In this document: positions 1 through 7,545 of the stretch, in pieces
How positions within the stretch are numbered: the first letter of the stretch is position 1
Layout: every line of letters starts with the position of its first letter
Notes under the pieces: generated by a model
The model's input: only the letters and a program-made list of their open reading frames with translations
Database searches by the model: none
Told to the model about the DNA's origin: nothing
Made by a program: the position numbers and the translations under genes
Origin: Streptomyces xantholiticus
GTDB lineage: Bacteria; Actinomycetota; Actinomycetes; Streptomycetales; Streptomycetaceae
DNA length: 35,037 nt
Assembly (NCBI RefSeq): GCF_014651015.1
Contig: NZ_BMWB01000037.1
Coordinates: 18,484 to 53,520, forward strand
Direction: 5' to 3'

Positions 1-85
1 CCACCCGACCGGTAGAAGACGAGCGGGCCTTGATTATTCAGTGAATCTTCGAGTTTTTCACAAATAGTCAAGTTATCTACTCTGA

Positions 86-197
86 GGCCGAGCTCCGACC
101 CCTCGTTCCTGCACCTCACCGCCGCTTCCTTGGCTGAACTCGACGGGAGTTCAGCCAAAGAAGCTCGCCGTGAGGTACGGCGAGCGTCGCGCCTGAT
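86..197 (-). repeat. Hairpin repeat, left copy (possible IS605-type right-end / omega-RNA-like remnant)
   Basis: This stretch aligns along its length with 19260-19373. Its centre is an inverted repeat: a perfect 12-bp stem (130-141 with 147-158) around a 5-nt loop, extended outward by a further helix with one mismatch. Compared with the right copy, C:G pairs have become T:A pairs on both sides of the stem, so pairing is kept although sequence has changed. No transposase gene is left next to it. A right end of an IS200/IS605-family (TnpB-type) element is my best guess, because such ends carry subterminal hairpins; this is inference. Confidence 0.5.
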
Positions 198-241
198 GCA
201 TTCACGGCCGCGCCCAAACCTCCTGAAGCAGCATGCAGATA

Positions 242-267
242 CTACTCAGGTTGAATCCTTGATGTCC
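242..267 (+). repeat. IS630 terminal inverted repeat, left
   Basis: Begins CTACTCAGGTTGAATCC and is the reverse complement of 1392-1417 with one mismatch. The stop codon of the transposase reading frame (246-248) lies inside the repeat. Confidence 0.85.
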
Positions 268-1414
268 GGTGTCTCGATCAGGCCGTGGAGGTCCAGGCCG
301 GTGGGTGGCAGGCAGCCCGTGATCAAGTGCGGCCGGTACTGGACCTTCTTCAGCTTCCGTTTTATGACGCGGGTCAGGTGCCCGAGGTCGGCGGCAGCGA
401 AGTCGGCCAGGGCCCGTTTGAGCAGGCTCCAGATACCTTCCTGCGGGTTGATCTCCGGTGCGTACGGCGGCAGGTGGAAGATGACCAGCCAGTCCTTGTG
501 CTCCTCGGCGAAGTCGAAGAGCTCCTGCTGCAGGTGCACGCTCAGGTTGTCCCAGACCCACACCACGGGAGTGCCGAGCTGCAGGTGCACCATGCGGATG
601 AAGTCCCGGTAGTCGCGCCAGGCGAAGGTCTTCGGCTCACCCCTGCGTCCGCGGTGGACGTGCAGCTTGAAGAACATCCGTGGCCGGTGACCGGACTTGA
701 AACACACGGCGCCGGCGATGTTGACCCGGCCGCCGCGCCGGCCGGCCACCCGCACCACAGGTCTGGCCCCGCGTGGCGCTCAGGTCCGGCCCTTCGGCGG
801 GATCAGCGACTGGCCGCTTTCGTCCGCGAAGCAGATGTGGCCGCCCAGGTCGTGCGCGGTACTTTTACCCGCGGCCACACCTCGGCCTTCCACACCTCGA
901 TCGCCGCCTCGTCCCTTCCAGCGCCCGCCGGACCGGCACCTGACGGCCCCAGCCGTGCCGCTTGAGCAGCCGCCACACGCCCTGGACCGTGTAGCCGACG
1001 TGGAACAACCGGCCGATCAGCAGCTTCACCCGCTTCAGCGTCCAGCCCTGCTCCTCGTCGTCGAAGCCGTGCGCCAGCGGCCCCCGCTTCAGCTCAGCCT
1101 TCAACCGCTGCCACTGCTGCGGGGACAGCTTCTCCACCGCCATCGGCCCCGCCGATGCCAACGCTCCGGCACCGCCCTGCCGCCAGGCCGCCCACCACCG
1201 GCGCACCGACCGCTCCGTCACCCGCAATTCCGCCGCGATCTGCGCCGTGCCCGCCCCGGCCTCGAACCGCTTCGCGGCCTCCAGCCGCACGGCCTCCCGC
1301 TTCACCTGCTCGAGGAGGCATCAGCCCGCCCCCTTGCGCGTACCGCATGAAGACGTCGTACCGCAGGGATCACGACCCGTCACCACAGCCTGGACATCAC
1401 GGATTCAACCTGAG
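245..1414 (-). mobile_element. Decayed IS630-family element
   Basis: The element is bounded by long imperfect terminal inverted repeats: 242-267 and 1392-1417 match in 25 of 26 positions as reverse complements. IS630 elements insert at TA and duplicate it, and a TA lies directly outside each end (243-244 and 1415-1416), so I place the element at 245-1414, about 1.17 kb. Its single gene is a pseudogene, so the copy is immobile unless helped in trans. The right end lies only 18 bp beyond the stop codon of the 369-residue gene at 1433-2542. Confidence 0.85.
246..1348 (-). pseudogene. IS630-type transposase, frameshifted and interrupted
   Basis: Read leftward, the fragments together cover a whole IS630 transposase. 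The gene start (MRYAQGGGL) is at 1348. A helix-turn-helix part follows (TAQIAAELRVTERSVRRWW, about 1200-1300). The DDE endonuclease part runs about 246-850, with FADESGQSL, VVWVWDNLSVH and LPPYAPEINPQEGIW carrying the catalytic acidic residues. The frame changes at about 1315, about 920 and about 870, and a TGA replaces the expected Trp of the RTWAPRG motif at 780-782. With several frameshifts and one nonsense codon it cannot make an active enzyme. The longest surviving open frames are 865-1305 and 246-758. Confidence 0.85.
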
Positions 1415-1417
1415 TAG
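1392..1417 (-). repeat. IS630 terminal inverted repeat, right
   Basis: Reverse complement of 242-267 with one mismatch. The outermost CTAG-like bases on both sides include the duplicated TA. Confidence 0.85.
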
Positions 1418-1432
1418 CGGCACACCGGCGGT

Positions 1433-2542
1433 TCATGCGACGGCCGCTGCCGGATTGCTTCCGGTACCCGCCTTGACGGTGTCATCCTGCGGGGAAGTTC
1501 GGACCGTCGCAAAGTTGAACGCCTTGTCGCGAATGGTGATCGTCCACGAGAGTCCAGACCTCTCGCCCACGGTAAGCCCCAACACGATGAGCGGCATATG
1601 CCACTCGTACTTCACGAGCGTGCCTTGGTCCGCATGGGCGTCCGAGCCGTCGTGCGCCGATACATTGCCGTAGTTGTTGACGGCAAAGACGTCGGGCGTG
1701 GCAATCATCTTCCCGATTCTGGCCTGGCCGGCTTCAATGAAGTCTTCTCGCCGCTCGACGCGAGACAGCAGGTCCATCTGCCGCTGCTCCTCGGCGCGAT
1801 AGTAGTCACGGATCTGGATTCCCGTGCTTTGCGCGATTACGCTTCGCGGCACCGTCAGAAACTGAAGCGAGTTGCCAAGGGGCAGCTTCGGCGAGTAAAG
1901 ACTGTTCTTGAGGACGAACATGTTTGCGCTGTCGCGGTCAAGGAAATCCGCCCTCATTTTTTCCAAAAAGGGGCCGATCTTGACCGGCGAGTCAGAGCCT
2001 TCGGTGAACGTGACGGGGAGTTCTTTGCTCGCATCGGAGGGCGAAGTCTCAGCGGCCGGCAAGAAGTCTGCCAGCTCATCAGCCCGGATCCCCAGCTCTG
2101 CGAGGCCTTGGGCGATCTGGAAGCCGTCCTGCCGAGTCTTCAGGGTCCTCATCAGCGCCTGGTGGAATCGGAAAGTCTTGTATCCGTCTTGCAGCGGAAA
2201 CGGCACGCACGTAAAGATGCCCTGCAGGTGCGGGTCGGAGCGGTACGTGACGGAAGCGAGCAGAAAGCCGTCGTAGTAGCTTTCGTACTTTTCCGCAAGG
2301 AGTCCTTGGAAGGACGAGAGGGGGAAATCTTCAGGAGTGTCGAAGGTCAGCTCCACCAGATGGCACTTGGAGAAGAGCGGATTCCCCCGAAAGAAGTGCG
2401 TCATGGCCTCCTCGAACTCGGTGAGATCGAAGGCCCTGTCAACCTTGTACGTTGAGAGCGCCGGAAAGAACTGTGACGCATCAATGAACGGGAACGTGGT
2501 CAGGGAGAGCCGAAGGACTTTGTCGGCGATGGAGAGGGGCAT
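1433..2542 (-). CDS. Unrecognised 369-residue protein, operon partner of the FAD monooxygenase
   Basis: I do not recognise a family. The ATG at 2542 is preceded by a strong GGAGG site 6 nt upstream; an upstream in-frame start at 2647 would overlap the previous gene and lacks such a site. The protein is soluble-looking, with no signal peptide or membrane segment. Its start (a region like FDLTEFEEAMTHFFRGNP, about residues 36-55) and its end (VNNYGNVS, then a beta-rich stretch HMPLIVLGLTVG) faintly recall the condensation/acyltransferase fold, but no HHxxxD motif is present, so I do not assign it. It lies 32 bp after the stop of the FAD monooxygenase on the same strand, which suggests co-transcription. 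Codon use is less GC-biased than in the phz genes, hinting at a separate origin. Confidence 0.8.
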   Translation of the reverse strand: MPLSIADKVLRLSLTTFPFIDASQFFPALSTYKVDRAFDLTEFEEAMTHFFRGNPLFSKCHLVELTFDTPEDFPLSSFQGLLAEKYESYYDGFLLASVTYRSDPHLQGIFTCVPFPLQDGYKTFRFHQALMRTLKTRQDGFQIAQGLAELGIRADELADFLPAAETSPSDASKELPVTFTEGSDSPVKIGPFLEKMRADFLDRDSANMFVLKNSLYSPKLPLGNSLQFLTVPRSVIAQSTGIQIRDYYRAEEQRQMDLLSRVERREDFIEAGQARIGKMIATPDVFAVNNYGNVSAHDGSDAHADQGTLVKYEWHMPLIVLGLTVGERSGLSWTITIRDKAFNFATVRTSPQDDTVKAGTGSNPAAAVA

Positions 2543-2555
2543 TTGGTTACCTCCA

Positions 2556-2593
2556 TTAACTGGTGCGTGCCGGATTAACTGGTGTGTGCCGGG
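2556..2593. repeat. 19-bp tandem duplication at the stop codon of the FAD monooxygenase
   Basis: Two adjacent copies of ATTAACTGGTGYGTGCCGG differ at one base. The copy at 2575-2593 contains the stop codon and last codons of the monooxygenase gene. The other (2556-2574) lies in the gap before the next gene and would encode the same ending (A-R-T-S-stop). This looks like a slipped-strand duplication that separated the two genes. Confidence 0.8.
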
Positions 2594-3933
2594 AAGCGCC
2601 TCCGGCGATTTCCCGTCAAAACGCGCCACATGATGCCCGGGGTGCACAATGTTGTCGGCGGTTCAAGCAAGTACTGGACTTTCAGGAATTTCTCGGTCAC
2701 GACCATGTCCGTTTCGGCTGCGGCGAGCACCTTGTCCATGTAGGAGTTGATGAGCCGCACGGGAAGTGGCCTCGGGCCTTCGATCTGAGGTAGGGCCAGG
2801 TCACTGCCGGTCGCCATCTTCCAGGCGACGCCGATGGGTTTGGCGGCCTTGCGGAAGAATCGTTGGCCGACCTGATCCAGGTCACCGCTCAGCGAGCCAC
2901 GCAGCGCCATCGCCTGGAGCGAGGCCACCGTCATCCCCTGGGCGTAGATGGGGTTGAAGCTGGATATCGCATCGCCCACCACCAGCAGCCTGCGCGGGAA
3001 TCGGGTCAGCTTCTCATAGCGACGGCGCACGCTTGCCGGGAACCGGTGCGCGGAAATCTCGCTGAGCGGCTCAGCGTCGCGGATCGCCGCGAAGACGTGT
3101 TCGGGAACCAACGGCCTGGCGAACTCCACCCACCCGGCCGGGTCGGTCGGCGGATGGTGGTGGCGGTAACCGATCAGCGTCAGAACCCAGCGCCCGTCCT
3201 CTTCCTCCAGGAATTCCGCGCCCTTGGGGCTCCCCGGTGCGTGCCCGATGATCACGACCTTCTCACGACCCATCGAACCAGGGGCCGGCCGCAGATACCG
3301 GCTGGTGTACATGATGTCGACGTCGATACGCTCCTCGAGCGGCGGCTCGTATCCCATCTCGACCAGCCACTTGGTGGTCCGTCCAGACCGGCCGGTCGCG
3401 TCCACCACCAGATCGGCGGGGATCACATCCTCAGAGCCGCTGCCCACGTACCTGACACGCGCACCGGTGACAGCACCATTGTCCGAGGTGGTCTCGAGGC
3501 CGGTGACCTGGCACTCGTCGATGAGCTTGATCTTCGCAAGATCCCCGATCCGGGCGCGGAGCCGACTCTCCAAATGCGGCCGGCTCGGCTGGTAGGTGCG
3601 GGACAGATCGGCGTACTCGCCGTCCATGCACAACAAGTGCCCGCCCAAGCTCATCCGCAGCTCGGCAGGTCCGTCGATGACGGGCGCGCCACCGGCAACG
3701 AAGTCGTCGAGTATCCCGGGGAACAGCTCCTCGAAGATCTTCGCACCCTTGGAGAGCAGGCCATGAGCGTGGCGGCCCTGCGGCACCCCTCGCCGCTGAG
3801 TCCGCTGCCCCTCCGGCAGCTGGTCACGCTCTACCACCGTTACCCGGTCGAATGCCTCGGAGAGCACCCGGGCGGCAAGTAGACCCGAGATACTCGCTCC
3901 CAGCACCACCGCATGTTCACCGATACGCTTCAC
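2575..3933 (-). CDS. FAD-dependent monooxygenase (aromatic hydroxylase type)
   Basis: A 452-residue flavoprotein of the group that hydroxylates aromatic or polyketide substrates with NAD(P)H and O2. The N-terminal dinucleotide fold is clear (VVLGASISG, residues 9-17, followed by VVERD at 33-37). It also has the mid-protein DATGRSG motif (178-184) and the second FAD-contacting motif GDAISSFNPIYAQG (320-333). The GTG start at 3933 has a GAAGGA site just upstream. It heads a leftward two-gene operon and lies 3 kb from the phenazine core, separated only by IS elements. A role in ring hydroxylation or N-oxidation of the phenazine is plausible, as monooxygenases of this kind tailor phenazines elsewhere. 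The substrate is inferred from context only. Confidence 0.85.
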   Translation of the reverse strand: MKRIGEHAVVLGASISGLLAARVLSEAFDRVTVVERDQLPEGQRTQRRGVPQGRHAHGLLSKGAKIFEELFPGILDDFVAGGAPVIDGPAELRMSLGGHLLCMDGEYADLSRTYQPSRPHLESRLRARIGDLAKIKLIDECQVTGLETTSDNGAVTGARVRYVGSGSEDVIPADLVVDATGRSGRTTKWLVEMGYEPPLEERIDVDIMYTSRYLRPAPGSMGREKVVIIGHAPGSPKGAEFLEEEDGRWVLTLIGYRHHHPPTDPAGWVEFARPLVPEHVFAAIRDAEPLSEISAHRFPASVRRRYEKLTRFPRRLLVVGDAISSFNPIYAQGMTVASLQAMALRGSLSGDLDQVGQRFFRKAAKPIGVAWKMATGSDLALPQIEGPRPLPVRLINSYMDKVLAAAETDMVVTEKFLKVQYLLEPPTTLCTPGIMWRVLTGNRRRRFPAHTS

Positions 3934-4360
3934 TGGAATTCCTTCTGGTTGGGCAAGTGTCTTGTGTGCGGTATGTCATGCAAGATATGGGTGATCGCGG
4001 CCGATGCTCGGGCGATAGTTTCCCGAATCCTTCGATATGGAAATCATCGAGGTGTGCGGTGCGCAGCGCACCGCGAACATAAGTGCCCCATAGGTTTGGC
4101 CACCGCACGTGGCGCCGTATTGGCTTGTTCGTTCCATCGAGCGCGGCTCGCGTGGCCGAAATTCACGTCGGATGCGAGGCTTCAGCGCGCGCCGACGGCC
4201 AGGCCGGCGGCACGGGTCCGGGCACCGGTGCCGGTCCGGAGCTCCGGGCTGCCGGTAGTAGTAGTAGTAGTAGTCGTAGTCGCGGGCGTCCCTCATACAG
4301 GGGATAGGAGTGCAGGCCGGCGGGCGGGCCGACTCCCGGACGGTCGACTGGCCGCCGCCC
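3934..4360. other. Non-coding gap upstream of the FAD monooxygenase
   Basis: No convincing gene in either strand. It should hold the promoter of the leftward operon near 3950-4080, but I cannot fix its boxes. It contains a 12-bp perfect palindrome GGCACCGGTGCC (4221-4232) and a short trinucleotide run, six GTA units followed by GTC GTA GTC (4255-4281). Confidence 0.6.
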
Positions 4361-4388
4361 TGAGCCCCGATCGGTGGATCGGGGCTCA
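4361..4388. terminator. Perfect 12-bp hairpin, terminator-like
   Basis: TGAGCCCCGATC pairs perfectly with GATCGGGGCTCA around a 4-nt GGTG loop. There is no T-run, which is usual for Streptomyces terminators. It lies 16 bp beyond the end of the IS5 transposase remnant and could stop leftward transcription from it, or mark the outer end of that element. Confidence 0.5.
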
Positions 4389-4403
4389 GGCCTCGTGACA
4401 CGA

Positions 4404-4877
4404 TCATGGTGTCGGCTTGTTGATCCTTCGCCAGTAGATGAGGGCGCATGCGAGTGAGGCGTGGAGGTCGAGGCGTCGTTCCCAGCGGGTGGCGAGGCGC
4501 TTGAACTGGTGGAGCGGGGCGAAGGTCCGCTCGATGACGTAGCGGAGCTTGCCGAGGCCGCGGATGTAGGGCTCGCCTCGACGGAAGATGACAGGCAGGA
4601 CCCGACGCCGGGTCAGCTCGCGTCGGACGTGCCGACTGTCGTCAGCCTTATCACCGGGAAGGGACTCGGGCCGCTTGCGTGGCCGACCCGGTCGGCCAGC
4701 CGCGGACGGGACGCCGTCGACCAGGGCGAGTGCCTGGGTGATGTCGGGGCGTTGCCGCCGGTCGTGATCACTTTCAGCGGCGTGCCGCTGCCGTCGCGGA
4801 TCAGGTGGTGTTCGCTGCCCGACTTGCCGCGATCGACCGGCGACGGATCAACCCCGGCACCCCCGTTACCTTCTTCG
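4404..4877 (-). pseudogene. IS5-family transposase, C-terminal part (split by IS110)
   Basis: Leftward frames read as the back half of an IS5-type DDE transposase: GVDPSPVDRGKSGSEHHLI, then PLKVITTGGNA. After a frameshift near 4748 the frame continues AAGRPGRPRKRPESLPGDK, RRELTRRRVLPVI, YIRGLGKLRYVIERTFAPLH and a typical RRINKPTP ending at a TGA (4404-4406). The matching N-terminal part is at 6323-6649, on the far side of the IS110 element, so the two halves are one gene that was cut by that insertion. The frameshifts show that it is dead. Confidence 0.85.
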
Positions 4878-4879
4878 TG

Positions 4880-5100
4880 GCCTCGCAATGAGGCTCCCGG
4901 CCTTCGGCCCTGGTATGACTTGAGCCCCCAGTCGAGATGATCGAAAAGGTGGTGTCGCCGGTGCCGGAGGCATTGGCAGACCGCTGATTAGAGGCACGAG
5001 CCAGGCCCTAACCGGGTGAGGCAGTCTCTTCTTAACGTGGATGCCGGCACGCTGATGCCGCAGGTGAGGCCGGGAACAGGCGAGGGCGGGAGCAACGGTC
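4880..5100 (+). ncRNA. Candidate bridge RNA region of the IS110 element
   Basis: There is no ORF here. IS110-family recombinases use a structured bridge RNA from the element's non-coding end, with short guide segments matching donor and target DNA. A 10-nt segment TAGAGGCACG at 4989-4998 is identical to the extreme right end of the element (6313-6322), as expected for a left donor guide. GAGGCC near 5067 is complementary to the left end, and CGAAAA (4942-4947) is complementary to TTTTCG of the target just right of the insertion (6323-6328). The short matches could be chance; the 10-nt one is less easily so. The exact RNA ends are unknown. Confidence 0.45.
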
Positions 5101-6303
5101 GTGACGGACGAAACTGACATCGGCGTCTATCTGGGGCTGGATGTTGGCAAGGGTGAACATCACGCCACCGCCGTCAATCGCGCTGGGAAGAAGGTCTTAG
5201 ACAAGCCGCTGCCCAACAGCGAGCCGACGCTGCGGGAGCTGTTCGACAAGCTCCGGGCCAAGCACGGGACTGTGCTGATGGTCGTCGACCAGCCGGCTTC
5301 CATCGGAGCTCTGCCCCTGGCAGTTGCCCGGGATGCAGGCTGCCAGGTCGCCTACCTGCCCGGGCTGACTATGCGGCGGATCGCCGATCTTTACCCTGGT
5401 GAGGCCAAGACCGACGCTCGTGACGCGTTCGTCATCGCGGACGCCGCCAGAGCGATGCCCCACACCCTGCGGACGATCGATCCCGCCGATGAGACGGTCG
5501 CCGAGCTCGCGATGATCGCGGGCTTCGACGACGACCTGGCGGGCGAGTCCACCCGGATCGCCAACCGGCTCCGGAGCCTGCTCACCCAGATCCATCCGTC
5601 GCTCGAGCGTGCCCTGGGCCCGCGCATCCAGCACCCGGCCGTGCTCAGATTGCTGGAGCAGTTCGGCTCACCAGCCCAGATCCGCAAAGCCGGAAGACGG
5701 CGGCTGGTCACCCTGATACGTCCGAAGGCACCGCGGATGGCCGAGCGGCTGGTCGAGGACATCTTCACCGCACTCGACGAACAGACCGTCGTCGTTCCGG
5801 GCACCGACGCGGCCGCGCTGATCGTCCCCAGCCTCGCCAGCTCTCTCCAGTCCGTTCTTGACCAGCGAAAACTCCTCGCCGCAAAGATCGAAGAACTTCT
5901 GGAGGCCCACCCTCTTTCCCAGGTCCTGATCTCGATGCCCGGCATCGGGATCAGGACCGCGGCTCGCATCCTCATCGATGTCGGCGACGGCAGCGGCTTC
6001 GCCACCGCCGGGCACCTCGCTGCTTACGCCGGCCTGGCACCCGTGACCCGAAACTCCGGATCGTCCATCCGCGGCGAACACCCGTCCAGACGCGGCAACA
6101 AACAACTCAAACGGGCCTTCTACCTCGCCGCGTTCGCCTCACTCTCCCAGCCCGAGTCACGCGCCTACTACGACCGCAAACGCCGCGAGGGGAAACACCA
6201 CATCGCCGCCCTCATCGCACTGGCACGACACCGCATCGACGTCCTCTTCGCCATGCTCCGAGACGGCACCTTCTACCAACCACCCACACCGGCTACGGCT
6301 TGA
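5101..6303 (+). CDS. IS110-family transposase (recombinase), apparently intact
   Basis: A 400-residue protein of normal family length with both parts present. The N-terminal DEDD RuvC-like domain has YLGLDVGKGEHH (residues 9-20), and KTDARDAFVIADAAR follows. The C-terminal transposase_20 domain has ISMPGIGIRTAARIL, GHLAAYAGLAP, and SSIRGEHPSRRGNKQLKRAF with the serine-containing active region. The GTG start at 5101 follows a GGGAG site by 8 nt. No frameshift or stop is seen, so it may be active. Unlike its neighbours IS630 and IS5, this element looks recent. Confidence 0.92.
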   Translation: MTDETDIGVYLGLDVGKGEHHATAVNRAGKKVLDKPLPNSEPTLRELFDKLRAKHGTVLMVVDQPASIGALPLAVARDAGCQVAYLPGLTMRRIADLYPGEAKTDARDAFVIADAARAMPHTLRTIDPADETVAELAMIAGFDDDLAGESTRIANRLRSLLTQIHPSLERALGPRIQHPAVLRLLEQFGSPAQIRKAGRRRLVTLIRPKAPRMAERLVEDIFTALDEQTVVVPGTDAAALIVPSLASSLQSVLDQRKLLAAKIEELLEAHPLSQVLISMPGIGIRTAARILIDVGDGSGFATAGHLAAYAGLAPVTRNSGSSIRGEHPSRRGNKQLKRAFYLAAFASLSQPESRAYYDRKRREGKHHIAALIALARHRIDVLFAMLRDGTFYQPPTPATA

Positions 6304-6322
6304 CGAAAGCCATAGAGGCACG

Positions 6323-6649
6323 TTTTCGCCCGCACGTGGGAGGAGTCCACGCAGGCGCGCGTCCAGTCGATCCGCCGGGCCGCGTTCAACTCCGCGAGCA
6401 GTACCCGGTGGACCTGGTCGAACACTCCCGCTTCCGTCCAGCGGCACAGCCGGCGCCAGCAGGTCTGCCCCGAGCCGAAGCCCAGTTCAGGCGGCAACTG
6501 CCACGTGATGCCCGTGAACAGCACGAACAGGATCCCCTGCAGGCACAGCCGGTCGTCCACCGGCCGCAGTCCCGGGAGCGCTCCGGCCACGGCAGGACCG
6601 GCTCGATCAGCGCCCACAGCTGGTCATCGACCATCCACGGTGCACTCAC
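6323..6649 (-). pseudogene. IS5-family transposase, N-terminal part (split by IS110)
   Basis: Leftward from a GTG at 6649 it reads VDDQLWALIEPVLP. After a frameshift near 6585 it continues RPVDDRLCLQGILFVLFTG, WQLPPELGFGSGQTCWRRL, and ends VDSSHVRAK at the IS110 boundary. These are the N-terminal DUF4096-type and first DDE segments of an IS5 transposase. It is the other half of 4404-4877. Confidence 0.85.
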
Positions 6650-6988
6650 ACCACCACAACGGACGAATCGTCACACCGGACACGGCCCACCAGCCCACAG
6701 CCACAAGATCGTGTTACGAGTGCTCAGGCAGAGTCGCGCCCGCCATGGAGCAGATCCTTCAGACGGTGATACCGGCTGGAATTTTTCGGCCAGACAGCGG
6801 TGAGCGGCTTCCCGAACCAGCCAGGGTATGAACAAGATTCCGCCTACCCGCCGTGCGCGGGAGGGGGATTCAAAAGAAATCTCATGAACCAATTCATGAT
6901 TGTGCTCTTTCGGCGTCGTCATGACTCGTTGGGTCTACCCTTGTGCGCGCGGTGATCCCGCTTTACTTCGGCACTACAGGAAGAGCCA
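6650..6988. other. Intergenic region upstream of the phenazine operon
   Basis: No convincing gene. The left part is the outer end of the IS5 remnant. The right part, notably AT-rich around 6870-6905, must hold the promoter of the phz operon and contains the inverted repeat listed at 6882-6899. I could not assign -35 and -10 boxes with confidence. Confidence 0.6.
6882..6899. promoter_or_regulatory. Candidate operator upstream of phzB
   Basis: TCATGAA and TTCATGA form a perfect 7-bp inverted repeat around a 4-nt CCAA spacer, 90 bp before the phzB start. Its AT-rich composition stands out in this GC-rich region. Binding by a dimeric regulator is inference; the Lrp-type protein at 19557 and an unseen regulator outside the window are candidates. 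Confidence 0.4.
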
Positions 6989-7498
6989 ATGGTCGACATC
7001 ACCGGCACCGCTGAAACCACCGATACGTTGTCGAGGTCCCGCGGCGACGCGGAACTGCGAGCGAGCAACCGTGCGATCGTGGAGCAGTACATGAATACCC
7101 GCGGGGAGGATCGCCTGCGTCGGCACCTTCTGTTCACCGAAGACGGCACCGGTGGTCTCTGGACGACCGAAACTGGGCAGCCGATCGTCATCACGGGCAG
7201 AGACCGACTGGGTGACCACGGCCAATGGTCGCTCAAGTGCTTCCCCGACTGGGCCTGGACGAACATCGAGATCTTCGACACGCAGGACCCCAACCAGTTT
7301 TGGGTCGAATGCGACGGCGAGGGAACGATCCGCTTCCCCGACTATCCCGACGGCCACTACCGCAATCACTTCCTGCACTCCTTCCTGTTCGAGAACGGGA
7401 AGATCAAGTGCCAGCGCGAGTTCATGAACCCCTGCCAGCAGTTCAGGGCTCTGGGCATCGCCGTCCCTCAGGTCAAGCGGGCCGACATACCGACCTGA
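6989..7498 (+). CDS. phzB: Phenazine biosynthesis protein PhzA/B
   Basis: A 169-residue member of the SnoaL/NTF2-like fold and the PhzA/B family, which promotes the condensation of two aminocyclohexenone units (the PhzF product) into the tricyclic phenazine precursor. Diagnostic stretches include NRAIVEQYMNTRGEDRL, RHLLFTEDGTGGLWTT, WVECDGEGTIRFP and YRNHFLHSFLFENGKI, with length close to the Pseudomonas proteins (about 163). Only one copy is present, as is usual outside Pseudomonas. The ATG at 6989 follows AGGAAG by 5 nt. It is the first gene of the operon; phzC starts 47 bp downstream. Confidence 0.95.
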   Translation: MVDITGTAETTDTLSRSRGDAELRASNRAIVEQYMNTRGEDRLRRHLLFTEDGTGGLWTTETGQPIVITGRDRLGDHGQWSLKCFPDWAWTNIEIFDTQDPNQFWVECDGEGTIRFPDYPDGHYRNHFLHSFLFENGKIKCQREFMNPCQQFRALGIAVPQVKRADIPT

Positions 7499-7545
7499 AC
7501 GCCGTTCGCCGGGCGTCTTCTTATCAATCAATGGAGAAGGTCGTT

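Larger units (their letters stand above)
4876..6322 (+). mobile_element. IS110-family element inserted in an IS5-type transposase gene
   Basis: The IS5 transposase reading stops at about 4877 and resumes at about 6322. Joining the flanks at a shared CG dinucleotide restores the HVRAK...GVDPSPVDRGK junction apart from a 1-nt loss. The element is about 1.45 kb, usual for IS110. It has no terminal inverted repeats, a long left non-coding end (about 220 nt) and a very short right one (about 20 nt). This is the layout of the IS110 group, whose bridge RNA comes from the left end. Confidence 0.8.

Noticed and set aside
1598..2455. Long plus-strand open frame of 285 codons
   Set aside because: It is antisense to the 369-residue gene, which has a strong ribosome site and an operon context; the frame's composition is that of a shadow.
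4255..4281. GTA trinucleotide run as a coding tyrosine tract
   Set aside because: The minus-strand frame through it encodes a run of Tyr but has no other protein-like feature; treated as a simple repeat in non-coding DNA.
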